The notes beneath the pieces were generated by a model that was not told the origin of the DNA, did no database searches, and saw only the letters and a list, made by a program, of their open reading frames with translations. The position numbers were made by a program, and so were the translations under genes. DNA of 64,000 nucleotides from Paenibacillus turicensis (GTDB lineage Bacteria > Bacillota > Bacilli > Paenibacillales > Paenibacillaceae): assembly GCF_017873435.1 (NCBI RefSeq), contig NZ_JAGGKG010000008.1, positions 62,001 through 126,000 of the forward strand, read 5' to 3'. Of this stretch, positions 63,161 to 64,000 are shown piece after piece; positions within the stretch are counted from its first letter, which is position 1; every line of letters starts with the position of its first letter.

Positions 63161-63589
63161 ATGGGATTCAGATTGAAAGTGGAAGGCGCTGAAACAATTG
63201 AACTAGGCTTGGATAACATTCAAAGAGTCGTTTACGACACAGATACACCGGATGATTCCAATGCAAGATCTACAGATGTAGGCTCAACTTTGAAGGTTTC
63301 TGGCAAAATCATTACAGCGACAGATGGTGACAAAGCAGATGATACCTTGAAATTGGCGTTATGGTCTCTTGTCCCTGCTGAAAAATCAGATTGCTATCGC
63401 AAACTGACTTTGGAAGTGATCGCTGCGGATCAAGTGGTTCGTGAGATTGTATTCCCAAATGCGTTCGTTGTAGATTACAAAGAACAATTTGGTGATACCG
63501 AAGGAATCGGAACATTTGAATTGTATGTGAAACAAAAGAAAGACAAAACAGAACTTGCTAAGCTTAACGGCGGATACGCTGCAAACTAA
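63161..63589 (+). CDS. Tube (Hcp/tail-tube)-like protein
   Basis: 142 aa, with AAGGAGGA at ideal distance. All-beta pattern: MGFRLKVEGAETIELGLDNI, then STLKVSGKIITATDGD, a YRKLTLEVIAADQVVREIVF block, and FVVDYKEQFGDTEGIGTFEL, closing KKDKTELAKL. Length and beta-hairpin layout fit Hcp, gp19-type tail tube and related families that stack as hexamer rings. Similar proteins in Bacillota are sometimes named membrane-associated protease 1, though no protease motif is seen. Very strong ribosome site suggests high output. Confidence 0.6.
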   Translation: MGFRLKVEGAETIELGLDNIQRVVYDTDTPDDSNARSTDVGSTLKVSGKIITATDGDKADDTLKLALWSLVPAEKSDCYRKLTLEVIAADQVVREIVFPNAFVVDYKEQFGDTEGIGTFELYVKQKKDKTELAKLNGGYAAN

Positions 63590-63604
63590 GGCAACACAAC
63601 TTCA

Positions 63605-63627
63605 GGGGGCCTATCAAACGGCCTCTT
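63605..63627 (+). terminator. Attenuator-like hairpin after the tube-like gene
   Basis: GGGGGCC (63605-63611) pairs with GGCCTCTT (63620-63627) across an 8-base loop. There is no T-run, so it may only lower readthrough into the J-domain gene. Confidence 0.4.
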
Positions 63628-63687
63628 GGAGTCTATAAATAGGATAGACCTGAGTGTCGCTACAGCAATAGAAAGAAGGCGCATGTC

Positions 63688-64000
63688 ATGACAGACTATT
63701 ATGGGCAACTTGGATTAAAGCAGGATGTGTCGAAGAGTGAGATCAAACAAGCTTACCGTAAGCTAGCAAAACAGTATCACCCAGATGTGAACCATGGTAA
63801 TCCGCAAGCAGAAAGTAAGTTCAAATTAATTCATCAAGCTTATGAGACCTTAATGGATGATCAACTGCGAGAGCAATATGATGCAAAGCTCAGAGCCAAT
63901 TTGTCAAATACATCACCACAATTCAAGACCCAAGCTAAGGCGGAGCAGGATGTATTGAGTGGGTTTGATGAAAGAATCAAAGCGCAATATGCTCAGTTTT
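63688..64000 (+). CDS. J-domain protein (3' end outside window)
   Basis: The frame from the ATG at 63688 (GAAAGAAGG upstream) is open to the window end, giving 104 codons. Residues 2-68 are a classic J domain: [32 protein letters not shown] with intact [23 protein letters not shown] and YDAKL. Unlike the J-like protein of the HscC operon it can activate Hsp70. After the domain comes a charged linker ([19 protein letters not shown]). It follows the tube-like gene by 98 bp and would supply a chaperone partner for that system. Confidence 0.9.
   Translation, partial: MTDYYGQLGLKQDVSKSEIKQAYRKLAKQYHPDVNHGNPQAESKFKLIHQAYETLMDDQLREQYDAKLRANLSNTSPQFKTQAKAEQDVLSGFDERIKAQYAQF

Noticed and set aside
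63161..63589. Membrane-associated protease
   Set aside because: Such a name is attached to similar proteins, but no protease motif, signal peptide or membrane span is visible.
45728..64000. Ordinary prophage or tailocin
   Set aside because: No integrase, terminase, capsid, holin/endolysin cassette or tail-fibre gene is seen; kinase, VWA and Hsp70 genes are not prophage genes.

Overview
The window reads as chromosomal DNA of a low-GC, endospore-forming, motile Bacillota bacterium, most likely Bacillales and probably Paenibacillaceae or a close relative. The signs are AT-rich sequence, strong AGGAGG-type ribosome sites with many TTG and GTG starts, lipoproteins, a Spo0E-like phosphatase, OhrR/MarR regulators, tandem CACHE chemoreceptors behind SigD-like promoters, and OmpR-type two-component systems. 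I saw no rRNA, tRNA, CRISPR array, transposase or ordinary prophage.

Layout. 1-0.7 kb: 5' part of a LacI regulator. 0.85-4.5 kb: an NrtR-headed operon for NAD/ADP-ribose chemistry (NADAR, PARG-like TIGR02452, TARG1-like macrodomain, KptA). 4.5-7.8 kb: MarR/flavodoxin-fold reductase pair, secreted and small proteins, an acetyltransferase. 7.8-8.1 kb: a type I toxin-antitoxin locus whose 27-residue toxin is too short for usual gene calling. 8.2-10.2 kb: a palindromic repeat, rlmN and an acetyltransferase. 10.2-17.5 kb: pectate lyase, then a two-component system divergent from a VTC-DUF4956-Cthe_2159-like operon, with matching response-regulator boxes at both promoters. 17.6-25.1 kb: GH1 glucosidase and LacI regulator, ECF sigma/anti-sigma, DUF1304 protein, phosphoesterase, OhrR with glutathione peroxidase. 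25.2-29.5 kb: two tandem chemoreceptors. 29.6-35.1 kb: PhnDCEE-type importer and a UshA-like phosphohydrolase. 35.1-39.0 kb: small membrane and lipoproteins and a polysaccharide deacetylase next to a paralogue remnant.

39.2-45.6 kb holds four paralogous HTH-TPR (RRNPP-like) regulators, an intact and a decayed spo0E gene, and a 55-residue exported-peptide gene that overlaps the end of the fourth regulator; this looks like an expanded peptide quorum-sensing array.

45.7-64 kb contains the most interesting material: an HscC-type Hsp70, a J-like TPR protein and a DUF1266 protein (resembling the E. coli hscC/djl/ybe locus); then, after a lipoprotein, a two-component system, an ABC exporter and an amino-acid importer, a KEFFP-type Ser/Thr kinase, a membrane VWA protein, a large protein with sheath-like features at both ends, a small tube(Hcp)-like protein and a J-domain protein cut by the window end. 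I infer the near edge of a contractile-injection (T6SS/phage-tail-like) apparatus with its own chaperones and phospho-signalling in a Gram-positive cell. Baseplate, spike and ATPase genes would be expected beyond position 64000.
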